NCBI GenBank assembly: GCA_039208375.1
Contig: JBCCRC010000013.1
Span: forward strand, 1 to 64,000
From: JANQPC01 sp039208375
GTDB taxonomy: Bacteria; Pseudomonadota; Alphaproteobacteria; Rhodobacterales; Rhodobacteraceae
Direction of reading: 5' to 3'
Length of the DNA stretch: 64,000 nt
The notes beneath the pieces are model-generated. The model was not told the DNA's origin. It was given only the letters and a program-made list of their open reading frames with translations, and did not search any database. Within the stretch, counting starts at the first letter, position 1, and every line of letters starts with the position of its first letter. The position numbers and the translations under genes were made by a program. Positions 52,492 through 60,851 of this stretch are shown here, piece by piece.

Positions 52492-53619
52492 CTAGAGGCG
52501 CTCCGACGCGAGCGCGGCCCCTTCTGCTAGAGCCCGGAGCTTGGCATAGGCGATCTCGGGATCCACGGCACCGAAGCCCGCGAAGGTGCCAAACCCGCAA
52601 TCAGACCCCGCAATCACACGCTCCGCCCCGACAATGTCGGCAAATCGGACGATCCGTTCGGCCACAAGCTCGGGGTGTTCCACGAAGTTTGTCGTAGAAT
52701 CGATCACGCCCGACACAAGGATCTTGTCATCGGGGATTTCGCTGCGCCGGTCGCGAAACACCGTCCACTCATGGGCATGTCTGGGGTTCGACGTTTCAAA
52801 CAGAACCGCCCCAGCCCGTGCCTTCATCAGCGTGCCAAAGACCTTGCTCATATCGATATCGCACACATGCGGGCCCTCGTAATTGCCCCAGCAGATGTGA
52901 ACGCGAACGCGGGCCGGATCGATCCCATCAAGCGCATGGTTCAGCGCTTCTACGTGAGAGTCAGCGATCTTAACGAATTCCTCATCTGACAAATCGGCAA
53001 AGAGCATGTGGCGCGACAGCGCAAGGTCCGGGCAATCAAGCTGCAAGTAAAGCCCGGCGTCTACGATTGTGCGGTACTCATCGCGCATCGCATCGGCAAG
53101 TGCAGCAAGATAGGCATCGCGTGTTGGATAGTAGTCGTTTTGCAGAAAAAGCGCGATCACGCCAGGCGAGGCGGCATTCATAAATGCCTCTGACGCGCCA
53201 TGGGCGGCCACGCCGGCCTTGAGGTTGGTGATATCCTTTTCAAGTTCACCCTGCCCTTTGGATTTCACCTCGCCCACGCACATGGGCCGCGCGTAGGTTG
53301 GGGTGCCGCCGTCATCCTTCAGACGTTCCAGAAAGCTGGGATAAAGCTTGAGGTCGGCGGGTGCATTGCGCGGGCTGTCGCCGGCGAATCCGGTATAGCG
53401 ATCCTTCACATACGTGGCGTAGCTGATCTTTGAGGTTTCTCCGTCAGAGACAATGTTGATCCCCGCGTTCACCTGCCGGCGCACGGTTTCCCCTGCCGCC
53501 TCTGCCATAGCTAAGTCGAATTCGGCGGCATCAAACGCCTGTGCTTTCTCTCGGGCAAAGATGAAATCCACCACTTTCTGCGTGCGTGGCAGGCTGCCCA
53601 CGTGCGTTGTTTTTATCAT
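52492..53619 (-). CDS. Stand-alone MetE-type (cobalamin-independent methionine synthase II) family methyltransferase
   Basis: A 375-residue protein equal to the C-terminal catalytic half of MetE. It starts TTHVGSLPRTQKVVDFIF, and the zinc site is complete: His and Cys in RVHICWGNY, Glu in VLFETSNPRHA, Cys in AGSDCGFGTF. It lacks MetE's N-terminal half that binds triglutamyl folate. Such core proteins transfer methyl groups from other donors to a thiol, for example homocysteine. It has QLDCPDLALSRH, the substrate-side motif. Here it lies in a catabolic operon with a SAM-methyltransferase, so it may take methyl groups off a substrate. That is inference. Starts 1 nt after the micro-gene. Confidence 0.88.
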   Translation of the reverse strand: MIKTTHVGSLPRTQKVVDFIFAREKAQAFDAAEFDLAMAEAAGETVRRQVNAGINIVSDGETSKISYATYVKDRYTGFAGDSPRNAPADLKLYPSFLERLKDDGGTPTYARPMCVGEVKSKGQGELEKDITNLKAGVAAHGASEAFMNAASPGVIALFLQNDYYPTRDAYLAALADAMRDEYRTIVDAGLYLQLDCPDLALSRHMLFADLSDEEFVKIADSHVEALNHALDGIDPARVRVHICWGNYEGPHVCDIDMSKVFGTLMKARAGAVLFETSNPRHAHEWTVFRDRRSEIPDDKILVSGVIDSTTNFVEHPELVAERIVRFADIVGAERVIAGSDCGFGTFAGFGAVDPEIAYAKLRALAEGAALASERL

Positions 53620-53620
53620 C

Positions 53621-53749
53621 TCAGATCTCTCCCTCGTTCCGGTTCGGCCGCGCTCCCCCGGTCGGCTCTCTTTTGATATCCTCGGCCAAATCCGGTGATC
53701 CGGCGCGCGCCCGTTCCAGCATGCGATAGATACTTAGTAGCCGGGTCAT
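53621..53749 (-). CDS. Micro-gene, 42 aa, between a methyltransferase and the MetE-like gene
   Basis: Its ATG overlaps the stop of the methyltransferase gene (ATGA) and its TGA is 1 nt before the ATG of the MetE-like gene, so it fits exactly into a translationally coupled run. The product is basic at the start (MTRLLSIYRMLERARAG, a likely amphipathic helix) and acidic then Arg/Asn-rich after it. No known domain. The GAGGGAGAG ribosome site of the MetE-like gene lies inside its last codons. It may be a real small protein or a leader frame that couples translation. Confidence 0.5.
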   Translation of the reverse strand: MTRLLSIYRMLERARAGSPDLAEDIKREPTGGARPNRNEGEI

Positions 53750-54369
53750 TCCGTTTTCCGCGCCATTAGGATGCTGTGATAGTCACAGTCCGGATCCTCA
53801 GCGATAAAAGCCGTCAGCCGCATACCGCAGCCTTCGAGAATCGTGGCGTATTCAGCGGGCGACAGGCTTGCGTGAAACACCGGCTCACCTTCGACGGTGC
53901 CCGTTGCCTCGCCAGCATCCGGGCCGACCGTCACCATCAGGGCCCCCGTTGGTTTGAGGTGACGGGCGAAACGGGGAATGCAGGCGCGCTGCTCATCGCC
54001 GGTGAGATGGAAGAAACTGTTCCACCCGATGATCCCGTCAAACGTTTCGGGGTAGTCGAGCGTCCGCATGTCTGCCAGCCGCCAATCGCCTTTCGGCCAG
54101 CGGGCGCGGGCAAGCTCGAGCATTGGTTCTGAGAAGTCCGCCCCCGTCAGCCGAAACCCCTCGCCAATAAGCCATCCGGCAATCGGGCGGCCCGCCCCGC
54201 AGCCGAGATCAAGCACGTGGCCGCCATCAGGCAAGGCGCCGGCAAAGCGGCGCAACCATCGCGCCTCGAACAATGCGCGGGAACGGCGCGCGTCATACCC
54301 TTCAGCGTTGCGCTCATAGACGCCTTTCACACGCGCGGCGAGGGCGCCATCTGAACGCGCTTCGCTCAC
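53746..54369 (-). CDS. Class I SAM-dependent methyltransferase
   Basis: A 207-residue small-molecule-type methyltransferase. The SAM motif is GHVLDLGCGAGRPIAGWL near residues 50-66, with LTGADFSEPMLELAR after it and FDGIIGWNSFFHLTGDEQ as motif II/post II. There is no clear sequence motif for N-, O- or S-methylation. It overlaps the upstream dehydrogenase and the downstream micro-gene by ATGA. It may methylate a pathway intermediate; the MetE-like gene downstream hints at methyl-group traffic in this pathway. Confidence 0.85.
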   Translation of the reverse strand: MSEARSDGALAARVKGVYERNAEGYDARRSRALFEARWLRRFAGALPDGGHVLDLGCGAGRPIAGWLIGEGFRLTGADFSEPMLELARARWPKGDWRLADMRTLDYPETFDGIIGWNSFFHLTGDEQRACIPRFARHLKPTGALMVTVGPDAGEATGTVEGEPVFHASLSPAEYATILEGCGMRLTAFIAEDPDCDYHSILMARKTE

Positions 54370-55406
54370 GCGTCGGCAACCGCAATCGCGATCTTGCCGA
54401 CGTGCCCGCGCGCGAAAAACGCCTCTTGCGCAGCGGCGAGGGCCCGCAAGGGATAGACCTCAGCCACAAGGGGGGTGATCCGGCCGGCCTCTATATGTTC
54501 TACCAGGCCCGCGAAGACCCCGTCATCCAGCACGGTACAGCCAAAAATCGAAATATCTTTCAAGTAGATCGTGCGAAGATCCACCGTGGCGCCTGCCCCG
54601 GCCACGGCACCAGCCGTTGCAATGCGCCCGCCGGGCCGAACGGCATCGATCAACCGCGAAAACCCGGCGCCGCCGACAAGATCAATCGCCACGTCGAACC
54701 CGTTTTCCCCATACGTGTCATCGCGCCCCAGAACCGTTTCCGCCCCTATCTCAACCAACCGCTCCGCTTTTGCCGCGGTGCTCACGGCCACAGGCACCGC
54801 GCCGCGTGCGCGCACAAGCTGAACAGCAGCAGAGCCAACGCCACCTGATGCGCCCGTGATCAGAACCCGGTCATCGGTCAACACCCCGCTACGGGTGAGC
54901 ATGTTTTCGGCGGTAGAATACGAACACGGAAAACTCGCAAGTTCGGTATCGCTCAAGGCGCTATCGATCGTGTGTGCATGACGGGCCGCGACGGTGAGAT
55001 AGTCGGCAAACCCGCCATCGCATTCAGAGCCAAGAAACCACGGCCGATCGAGCAAAACCCCACTTGCCTCGCGCAAGCAGGGCTCTACCAATACCCGCTG
55101 GCCCACCCGCGCCGGATCGACGCCGGCACCTACGGAAGTGATCGTACCGCACGCATCGATGCCTTGAACACGGGGAAAGGCAATCGGTGATCCGGACCAA
55201 CTTGCATCTGACGCCGCGCTGCCCGCTTTTGAGTACCATGCGCGGCGCGTGTTGATATCGGTGTTGTTCACCGCAGCGGCGCCCACCCGGATCAAAACCT
55301 CGCCCGCTGCGGGCTTCGGAATCGTCAGATCGTCTCGCCATTCGAGACACTTCGCACCTCCGTGGCCTGTCAACACCACCCCACCCATATGCGTGCCCGC
55401 CGTCAT
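54366..55406 (-). CDS. Medium-chain dehydrogenase/reductase, zinc-binding dehydrogenase superfamily
   Basis: A 346-residue NAD(P)-dependent oxidoreductase. GroES-like domain at residues 25-150 (KPAAGEVLIRVGAAAVNNTDINTR, VQGIDACGTITSVGAGV); Rossmann domain with VLITGASGGVGSAAVQLV near residue 180. The structural-zinc cysteines of alcohol dehydrogenases are absent, and the usual catalytic Cys is replaced by Asn-Asn-Thr-Asp, so it is probably a quinone-oxidoreductase-type or enoyl-reductase-type enzyme without zinc. Overlaps the cupin stop and the methyltransferase start, each by ATGA. Confidence 0.86.
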   Translation of the reverse strand: MTAGTHMGGVVLTGHGGAKCLEWRDDLTIPKPAAGEVLIRVGAAAVNNTDINTRRAWYSKAGSAASDASWSGSPIAFPRVQGIDACGTITSVGAGVDPARVGQRVLVEPCLREASGVLLDRPWFLGSECDGGFADYLTVAARHAHTIDSALSDTELASFPCSYSTAENMLTRSGVLTDDRVLITGASGGVGSAAVQLVRARGAVPVAVSTAAKAERLVEIGAETVLGRDDTYGENGFDVAIDLVGGAGFSRLIDAVRPGGRIATAGAVAGAGATVDLRTIYLKDISIFGCTVLDDGVFAGLVEHIEAGRITPLVAEVYPLRALAAAQEAFFARGHVGKIAIAVADA

Positions 55407-56368
55407 CCCTGCCAGGTGGCCCCGGCGGGATCGTCTGTGGACCGTACGCGATAAAGGCTCGCTGTACCCGTCATCGATGGCGCAAGCGCACGCTTCAGGC
55501 CCGGCGGGATCGCCACGGTGTCGCCTGGGGCGAGGGTCTTGCTGCCGTTTTCCCACGAGAGCAGCCAATGGCCGTGCATCACCATCAAAACCTCGTGCTG
55601 ATCGGTTATGTACCAGTCGCTCGGGATCGAGGTGCGCGAAAGAAGCTCAACCTCAAAACCGGGCTTGTCAGGGATGAGAGCGCTTGGCCCGATCACCTGG
55701 CAGGGGGCATGCTGAGCCAGCGCCATCATATCCCAATACCGCCCGACATACTTGGGGATCACCTCGCAGATTGCGGTTTCGGGAAAAGCCTTCAGCTCTT
55801 CATCTGTTAGCGTTGGCATCGGCCTGACATCGCTCGGCAGTGCTTCGCCGCGCTTGGTGTCGTAGAGCTTTCCGTTTTCGCCAAGAACCAGCCCATGCGA
55901 CTGAGCGTCTTCGATCACCTGGGGTGCCCAGATCACGCCCCCGCCCGCATCGTCACCACCGAGAATGGCCATGATCATCCCATAATCGGTGCCGATGTTT
56001 TCAAAGCCGCGGAAGATGCCGGTGGGAATATTGAAGATATCGCCCTCTTCCAGAACCACTTCACCGGCCGTGCCCCAGCGGCCCCAGAAAAACCGCCAGC
56101 GCCCTTTGAGAACGAAAAATACTTCGGCGGTGCGGTGGCTGTGCAGCGAGTTGCGGCACTTGGGCGGCTGGCCTGCCGCACCGATGTTGAAGCCCGGCGT
56201 TTCTTTTATGTGAACGTGCTGATCGGCGCTTTCCGAAACACCTCCGCCGATGATGGTGAAGTTTTCTTTCTGGTCCGAGCCCGGTGTGTGGGCGTCGATG
56301 AAAGCGGTTTTGCACGGCATCAGGTCACCGTAGCGAACGATACGGGCTTCCATCTCGTCGGGTGTCAT
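55403..56368 (-). CDS. Two-cupin protein
   Basis: A 321-residue protein with two cupin barrels. The first (residues about 70-140) has NSLHSHRTAEVFFVLKG, a full motif 1 with two His and Glu, then GDIFNIPTGIFRGFEN, where the fourth metal ligand His is Arg. The second (about 240-310) has DQHEVLMVMHGHWLLSW and PGDTVAIPPGLKRAL, again without the usual second His. Such bicupins act as dioxygenases, isomerases or sugar-acid binders. It overlaps the NTF2-like gene by TGATG; ATG at 56368 is preferred over the GTG at 56371. Confidence 0.8.
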   Translation of the reverse strand: MTPDEMEARIVRYGDLMPCKTAFIDAHTPGSDQKENFTIIGGGVSESADQHVHIKETPGFNIGAAGQPPKCRNSLHSHRTAEVFFVLKGRWRFFWGRWGTAGEVVLEEGDIFNIPTGIFRGFENIGTDYGMIMAILGGDDAGGGVIWAPQVIEDAQSHGLVLGENGKLYDTKRGEALPSDVRPMPTLTDEELKAFPETAICEVIPKYVGRYWDMMALAQHAPCQVIGPSALIPDKPGFEVELLSRTSIPSDWYITDQHEVLMVMHGHWLLSWENGSKTLAPGDTVAIPPGLKRALAPSMTGTASLYRVRSTDDPAGATWQG

Positions 56369-57345
56369 CACTCACCTCCCGGCCGCACGCCGGCCGCCAA
56401 TGCGATCTGCTTCCAGACCGCCGTTTCGTCAAAAAGCGTCCATTCCCGGCGCAGGCCACGCGGGCCAAATTCTGCATGGGTGATCCCTAGCACGTAGATC
56501 TGCGTGCCCGTGGGCGTTCCGAATGCGCCCCATCCGTCATGGCGGCCCCAAAGGCTCCACCGCACCGCGGCGCGGGGCGGCATCATCGGATCCTCGCGCC
56601 CGATCACGTGGTGCACGGCAAATTCTGCATTCGGAAGGGCGGATCGCAGGCCAAGCCAGAACGCGTCGGCATCACCCGGCCCATGGCCGCTTTGGCCACC
56701 AGGATATTCCAGATGGCATGCGCGGTCATATTCAGCCTGGATCACCGAAAACTCGGCCTCCATGATACGGGTCAGAAGTGCCTCGAGCGTGGCGCCCCAT
56801 GCGTTGTCGTTCCCGCGCCCGCCATAGGGGCCCGCGACGTCGGTTTCCGGCGTCAGCGGCGTACCGCCCCGCCCTGCCGCCACTTCAGCAAACGACCATG
56901 CGCGCGGGTCTTGCCCCATCTGGCGCAGAGCGGCAGCGTTATCGCGGATGAGCCATTCATCGGTGATCTGATTATCCCGCGCGTAACAGTCGGCAATCGC
57001 CCGGTAGGTCAGCCGCTTGCCCGTGGCCGGGCCAAACATCCCGTCCCGCGCGTGGGTTGCGGTGGAAAGGATGCGGTGGGACGAAAGCAGGCCCTCTTCG
57101 GGCGTGCCAGACCAGATGACGTCTTCGCCGAGAAGCACACGATCGGGAAACTCGTGCAGAGTTGCCATGGTCGCGCGCGTCGAGGCCGGCTCCCCAAGGC
57201 TAACGCCGCCCGGCATCCGAACGACAACTTCCTCGCCATAGTAGTCTTTCATCCGGGCGCCGAGGCCGCGCTGTTCCCAAATTTCCTCTGTAATCCCAAG
57301 GATGTAATCTGGGAAATCAGCCCAGCGATTGTCAAAACCTCTCAT
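56368..57345 (-). CDS. Double NTF2/SnoaL-like protein A (ester-cyclase-type fold)
   Basis: A 325-residue protein that looks like two fused NTF2-like domains, at about 10-150 and 180-315. Each has the pattern of an N-terminal helix, a Tyr/Asp-rich strand and a C-terminal Trp-Arg-Glu strand (for example DEWLIRDNAA in the first and REWTLFDETA in the second). NTF2-like proteins include ester cyclases, ketosteroid isomerase-type enzymes and dehydratases, so a lyase/isomerase role is plausible. The ATG at 57345 overlaps the lacI stop (ATGA) and has GGAGGGA upstream. It resembles in layout the protein at 59826-60827, but not closely. Confidence 0.72.
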   Translation of the reverse strand: MRGFDNRWADFPDYILGITEEIWEQRGLGARMKDYYGEEVVVRMPGGVSLGEPASTRATMATLHEFPDRVLLGEDVIWSGTPEEGLLSSHRILSTATHARDGMFGPATGKRLTYRAIADCYARDNQITDEWLIRDNAAALRQMGQDPRAWSFAEVAAGRGGTPLTPETDVAGPYGGRGNDNAWGATLEALLTRIMEAEFSVIQAEYDRACHLEYPGGQSGHGPGDADAFWLGLRSALPNAEFAVHHVIGREDPMMPPRAAVRWSLWGRHDGWGAFGTPTGTQIYVLGITHAEFGPRGLRREWTLFDETAVWKQIALAAGVRPGGE

Positions 57346-58358
57346 TCCCATCCCTCCGGTACAGTGGCCGAGGCCCGCACGATCAGCGGCCCGTCTATGG
57401 CGATCTTGCGGGGCGCTGTATCGGGCGATGCGATCCTGTCCAACAGCGCGCTCACGGTCGCGTCCACCATTCGGCCAGAGGGTTGGCGAAGCGTGGTGAG
57501 TTGATAGGCAGGCCAAGCGGCCAAGGGCACATCATCGTATCCTACAATCGAAACATCCTTTGGCACCGAAAGCCCCATGGAAAAGCGCAACTCATCCATC
57601 ACCGCAAAGGCCATGTGATCGTTGCCGACGAAAATCGCATCCACCTCGGCGATTTCGACCATCTCGCGCGCCGCAGCGGCGGCTTCGGCCCGCCGGTAAT
57701 GCCCATCGCGCACAATGATCGGTGCAGCGCCCGCCTCGGCCAAACCTGCGCGAAAGCCCGCCTCACGATCACGCCCCGTGGAAGAGCCTGTCCACCCTGT
57801 AATGTGGCCGATCCGTTTGTGCCCACCGGCCACCAAAAATTCGGCAATCTTTCGGGCTCCCGCCAGATTGTCCGACGTAACCTCAGACAGCCTTAGATCC
57901 TCCTGCCCGCGATTAAAAAGCACGACGGGGATGCCAGCCGCATCACAGCGCGCAGCAATCTCATCCGTCATCCCCACACTTGCGGTGATGATCCCGTCAA
58001 CTTGGTAGTCCAGCAATTCATCGATAACCTGATCGACGCCCTCACCCGTGCCGGACGCCATGAAAATCAGAATGTGATAGCCCTGCTCCTGCAGTGCGTT
58101 TGAAAGGCGTTCCAACGCATCGGGGTAGAACTGGTTTTCCAGATAAGCCACCACAAGGCCGATGATGCGCGACCGGCCGGTGATCAGCGACCGGGCTAGA
58201 ACATTCGGGCGATAGCCCAACTCATCTGCTGCCGCGCGCACCTTTTCCGCCATCCGTTTGGATACGCTGGCACCGGGCGTGAAGACGCGGCTCACTGCGG
58301 ATTGGCTCACCCCTGCCTTCGCGGCCACGTCGAGGGAAGTTACCTTGCGCTCCGGCAT
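57342..58358 (-). CDS. LacI/GalR-family transcriptional regulator
   Basis: A 338-residue repressor. The N-terminal HTH (KVTSLDVAAKAGVSQSAVSRVFTPG) and hinge helix (NVLARSLITGRSRIIGLVVAY) are standard; residues 60-338 are the periplasmic-binding-protein-like ligand domain with IFVGNDHMAFAVMDEL and VSIVGYDDVPLAAWPAYQLTTLRQP. GRSRIIGL fits LacI. It lies inside the operon (TGATG overlap with the SDR, ATGA with the NTF2 gene). Two matching palindromes in the cluster are its candidate operators, so it should repress both transcripts until an inducer binds. Confidence 0.93.
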   Translation of the reverse strand: MPERKVTSLDVAAKAGVSQSAVSRVFTPGASVSKRMAEKVRAAADELGYRPNVLARSLITGRSRIIGLVVAYLENQFYPDALERLSNALQEQGYHILIFMASGTGEGVDQVIDELLDYQVDGIITASVGMTDEIAARCDAAGIPVVLFNRGQEDLRLSEVTSDNLAGARKIAEFLVAGGHKRIGHITGWTGSSTGRDREAGFRAGLAEAGAAPIIVRDGHYRRAEAAAAAREMVEIAEVDAIFVGNDHMAFAVMDELRFSMGLSVPKDVSIVGYDDVPLAAWPAYQLTTLRQPSGRMVDATVSALLDRIASPDTAPRKIAIDGPLIVRASATVPEGWE

Positions 58359-59119
58359 CAGCCCGCAGTCCATCCGCCATCGACAAGCAGCGACGTGCCC
58401 GTGACAAGGCTTGCGGCGTCCGAGGCGAGGTAGACGACCGCGCCCATGATGTCTTCAATCTCACCCACCCGGCCAAGCTTGATCTTCGAGGTGATCCAAG
58501 CCACGCGCTCCGGATCAGCAAACGTGGGCTCTGTGAGCGGGGTCCGGATGAACGTGGGGCAGATCGTGTTGACGCGCACGCCCATAGGCGCCCACTCGAT
58601 GGCCATCGCCTTTGTCATACCTTCAAGCCCGTGTTTGGTCGCGCAATAAACGGCGCGATCGATACCGCCCACATGGCCCATCTGGCTGGAGATCTGCAGA
58701 ATGGTGCCGCCGCCCCGATCCGCCATGCCCGGCACAACCCTCTGGGCCAGAAAGTAGGCCGCACGCAAGTTGACCGAGGCGACAGCGTCGAAGTCTTCAG
58801 GCGTGGTATCGAGAGCCGGGCCATGGCGAGCGAGGCCCGCGGAATTACAAAGAATGTCGAACGGGCCCTGTTCGGCCACAGCCGCACGAACGGCATCAAG
58901 ATCGGTCACATCCAGGCGCAAGGCGGCGGCAGAAAACCCCGCACCCGCGACCTCTTCCACCGCCGCCTGCAGCTCTTCCGCCCCGCGCGCGGCCATCACG
59001 ACATGGGCGCCCGTTTCAGCCAGAGCAACTGCGCACCCCAGCCCGATCCCCCGCGATGCGCCAGTGACAAGTGCGCGGCGGCCATCAAGACGGAACGAAG
59101 GGGTTTTGGGAAGCGGCAT
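58358..59119 (-). CDS. SDR-family oxidoreductase of the catabolic operon
   Basis: A 253-residue classical SDR. TGASRGIGLG near residue 19, NSAG (LCNSAGLA) near 91, catalytic Ser in LQISSQMG, YCATK, and a C-terminal VTGTSLLVDGG as in 3-ketoacyl reductase/glucose dehydrogenase-type members. Probably oxidises a hydroxyl group of the unknown substrate with NAD(P). It is the first gene after the operator at 59129 and starts the second part of the operon, with lacI overlapping its stop. Confidence 0.9.
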   Translation of the reverse strand: MPLPKTPSFRLDGRRALVTGASRGIGLGCAVALAETGAHVVMAARGAEELQAAVEEVAGAGFSAAALRLDVTDLDAVRAAVAEQGPFDILCNSAGLARHGPALDTTPEDFDAVASVNLRAAYFLAQRVVPGMADRGGGTILQISSQMGHVGGIDRAVYCATKHGLEGMTKAMAIEWAPMGVRVNTICPTFIRTPLTEPTFADPERVAWITSKIKLGRVGEIEDIMGAVVYLASDAASLVTGTSLLVDGGWTAG

Positions 59120-59128
59120 GACCCACCG

Positions 59129-59146
59129 TTTGCATACCTGTGCAAA
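59129..59146. promoter_or_regulatory. Candidate LacI operator 1
   Basis: TTTGCATACCTGTGCAAA, an 18-bp inverted repeat with 6-bp arms TTTGCA/TGCAAA. It lies 10 bp upstream of the SDR start and 42 bp after the M15-like gene. It matches the second site at 62664-62681 in 14 of 18 positions and in both arms completely. Confidence 0.75.
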
Positions 59147-59187
59147 ATTAGCTTACGCCTGCGCCAAGCCACTGTCGAGGCCCGTCT

Positions 59188-59829
59188 TCAGGGCATCGCA
59201 ATCCCGCGAAATCTGGGAAAATCCGCATAGCGGGCCCGGCGGCGCTTTGGCGTCTCGCCTGGTGCTTCCCCGGCCCCCATGAGCGTGCCCTTAGGGGCAA
59301 TGTAGCTGAGGATCCGCCTTTGCGGCTCTTCCCGCCAGGTAATGTTGAACGCCGCAAGGCGCGGGAAGAAATACACCTCGTGGAAGACGAGATGATCGTA
59401 AAGCCACCAGGCCAAATCCCGCCAGTCACGCCCTTCCGCATAACGGTCTACAAACCAGGGAATGGCAATCGACACCGTTGCCCCCATCCGGCCCGCGGCA
59501 TCACGCCTGTCCCAGATATGCCCCGCCCGGTTTTTCTCGTTCGCAGCGCATTTCTGGGGGCGTACTTCGGTGGCGCCAAAATGATTCAGCGTAGGCGAAC
59601 GGTATCCGGAGCGGATCTCGATCGCACCGAAGGTGTCATGCAGTGGGTCGAGAAGCTCGGTCGCCAGCCGTCGGCCCGAGGCAATCGCCAGGTCAGGGGA
59701 CTCGGGCAGGTTAGGAATGCCAAAGAAGTTCCCGATCTCGGAGTTTAGGAAGTTGCGCATGAAGAAGTATTTCGACAGCCGCACGCGCCCTAGATCTTCC
59801 AGTGCGGTGTAGCTGCGGGGTGTCTTCAT
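59188..59829 (-). CDS. Protein of unknown function with a weak M15 DD-peptidase-like pattern
   Basis: A 213-residue protein without a signal peptide. The middle resembles peptidase M15-type folds: ATELLDPLHDTFGAIEIRSGYRSPTLN, with SGYRSP at 74-79, then GHIWD at 103-107. The remaining metal ligands of a true M15 enzyme are not clear, and a cytoplasmic location argues against peptidoglycan work. The C-terminal part is Trp- and His-rich (DLAWWLYDHLVFHEVYFFP). It overlaps the double-NTF2 gene by ATGA. Perhaps a reused fold for a small substrate. Unknown function is the safe label. Confidence 0.6.
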   Translation of the reverse strand: MKTPRSYTALEDLGRVRLSKYFFMRNFLNSEIGNFFGIPNLPESPDLAIASGRRLATELLDPLHDTFGAIEIRSGYRSPTLNHFGATEVRPQKCAANEKNRAGHIWDRRDAAGRMGATVSIAIPWFVDRYAEGRDWRDLAWWLYDHLVFHEVYFFPRLAAFNITWREEPQRRILSYIAPKGTLMGAGEAPGETPKRRRARYADFPRFRGIAMP

Positions 59830-60827
59830 CCCCGCCAGCCCGGCAGCGCGCGCATCCGCTCAAAAACGTCAACACCAAGCTGGTTGAACACGTCGAGCAG
59901 ATCGACAAGCACCCAGTTTTCGCGAATGAGGTCGCCCTCGACCCGCCAGAAATCGAGGCTTCGCATGGTCAGCATCTGCCCCGCCCCGGCAAGGCCCAGC
60001 CAGCCGCCGCCCGAGAGCGTCATCTCCATCCCCGGCCAGGCCGTGAAGCCCACATAATCGCCTTCGGCAAACATATGGCCCTTCTCGATGAGCGCACGCC
60101 TGTCGGGCATTGCGTCGAGGAACGGGATCTGGTGGTGAGCGCGAAATCCCTCAATGCCACGCGCGGTTCCGATGCCAGAGGGCCCGTACCATGAGGCGCG
60201 CGGATGCCAGTAGCGCGGCAGATCCATAGCATCCACACCGTCCCGGCTGCGCCCGAGCGCGGTGAGCATGTCGCCGACCACTTGCAGGGCATGCGCCCCG
60301 TCGCCATCGATCACACGCCCGTCTTGGCTGGCGGGGGCCGGCACCGTCCATTCCCGGCCCAGGCTGGGCGCAAGAGGCCAGACACCGGCCTGCATCATTA
60401 GTTCGGGAAGATCCCAAAGCGCCTGCATTTCCACCGCGCGCGCACCTTCGATGCGAAAAAACTCGTGGTATCGGAGCGTCGCGGTCCGGCCGGTCGGTGG
60501 GATGCCCAGAAACGGGGCATGAAATGTGCCGATGTATTGGCCGCCCATCCCCACCCAGCAAGCGCCCCGGGCATCGGAACCGGCCATCACGATGGCATCG
60601 CGCCGTTCAAGATCCGGCATCGCCTTGTAGAGCAGGGCAATAGCACGGTCAGCAAAGTCTGCCGAGCCGGCCAGCGTTTCAAAGGGATGCGCCAGATGGA
60701 TGGGCGCATCCGGGGCGAGCACTTCGGAAAACGCCACTTGCGCCGCGCGAAGATCACAGTCCCAAAGCCGTGCAAGCGGCGCCACTACAGCCTTAGCTGT
60801 GTCACACCCCGTCCCCTGCCCCTTCAT
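59826..60827 (-). CDS. Double NTF2/SnoaL-like protein B (ester-cyclase-type fold)
   Basis: A 333-residue protein that looks like two NTF2-like domains (about 20-150 and 170-315). Typical elements are the Trp/Glu strand FFRIEGARAVEMQALWDLPEL in the first and LDFWRVEGDLIRENWVLVDLLDV in the second, the latter close to SnoaL-like polyketide cyclases (ENWVxVD). It shares the two-domain plan with protein A at 56368-57345, so the operon holds two such proteins. Cysteine-poor and soluble. A cyclase, isomerase or dehydratase step is the likely role. Starts 24 nt after the VOC gene. Confidence 0.75.
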   Translation of the reverse strand: MKGQGTGCDTAKAVVAPLARLWDCDLRAAQVAFSEVLAPDAPIHLAHPFETLAGSADFADRAIALLYKAMPDLERRDAIVMAGSDARGACWVGMGGQYIGTFHAPFLGIPPTGRTATLRYHEFFRIEGARAVEMQALWDLPELMMQAGVWPLAPSLGREWTVPAPASQDGRVIDGDGAHALQVVGDMLTALGRSRDGVDAMDLPRYWHPRASWYGPSGIGTARGIEGFRAHHQIPFLDAMPDRRALIEKGHMFAEGDYVGFTAWPGMEMTLSGGGWLGLAGAGQMLTMRSLDFWRVEGDLIRENWVLVDLLDVFNQLGVDVFERMRALPGWRG

Positions 60828-60851
60828 CTTGGCAAAAATACTCCTGTTCCG

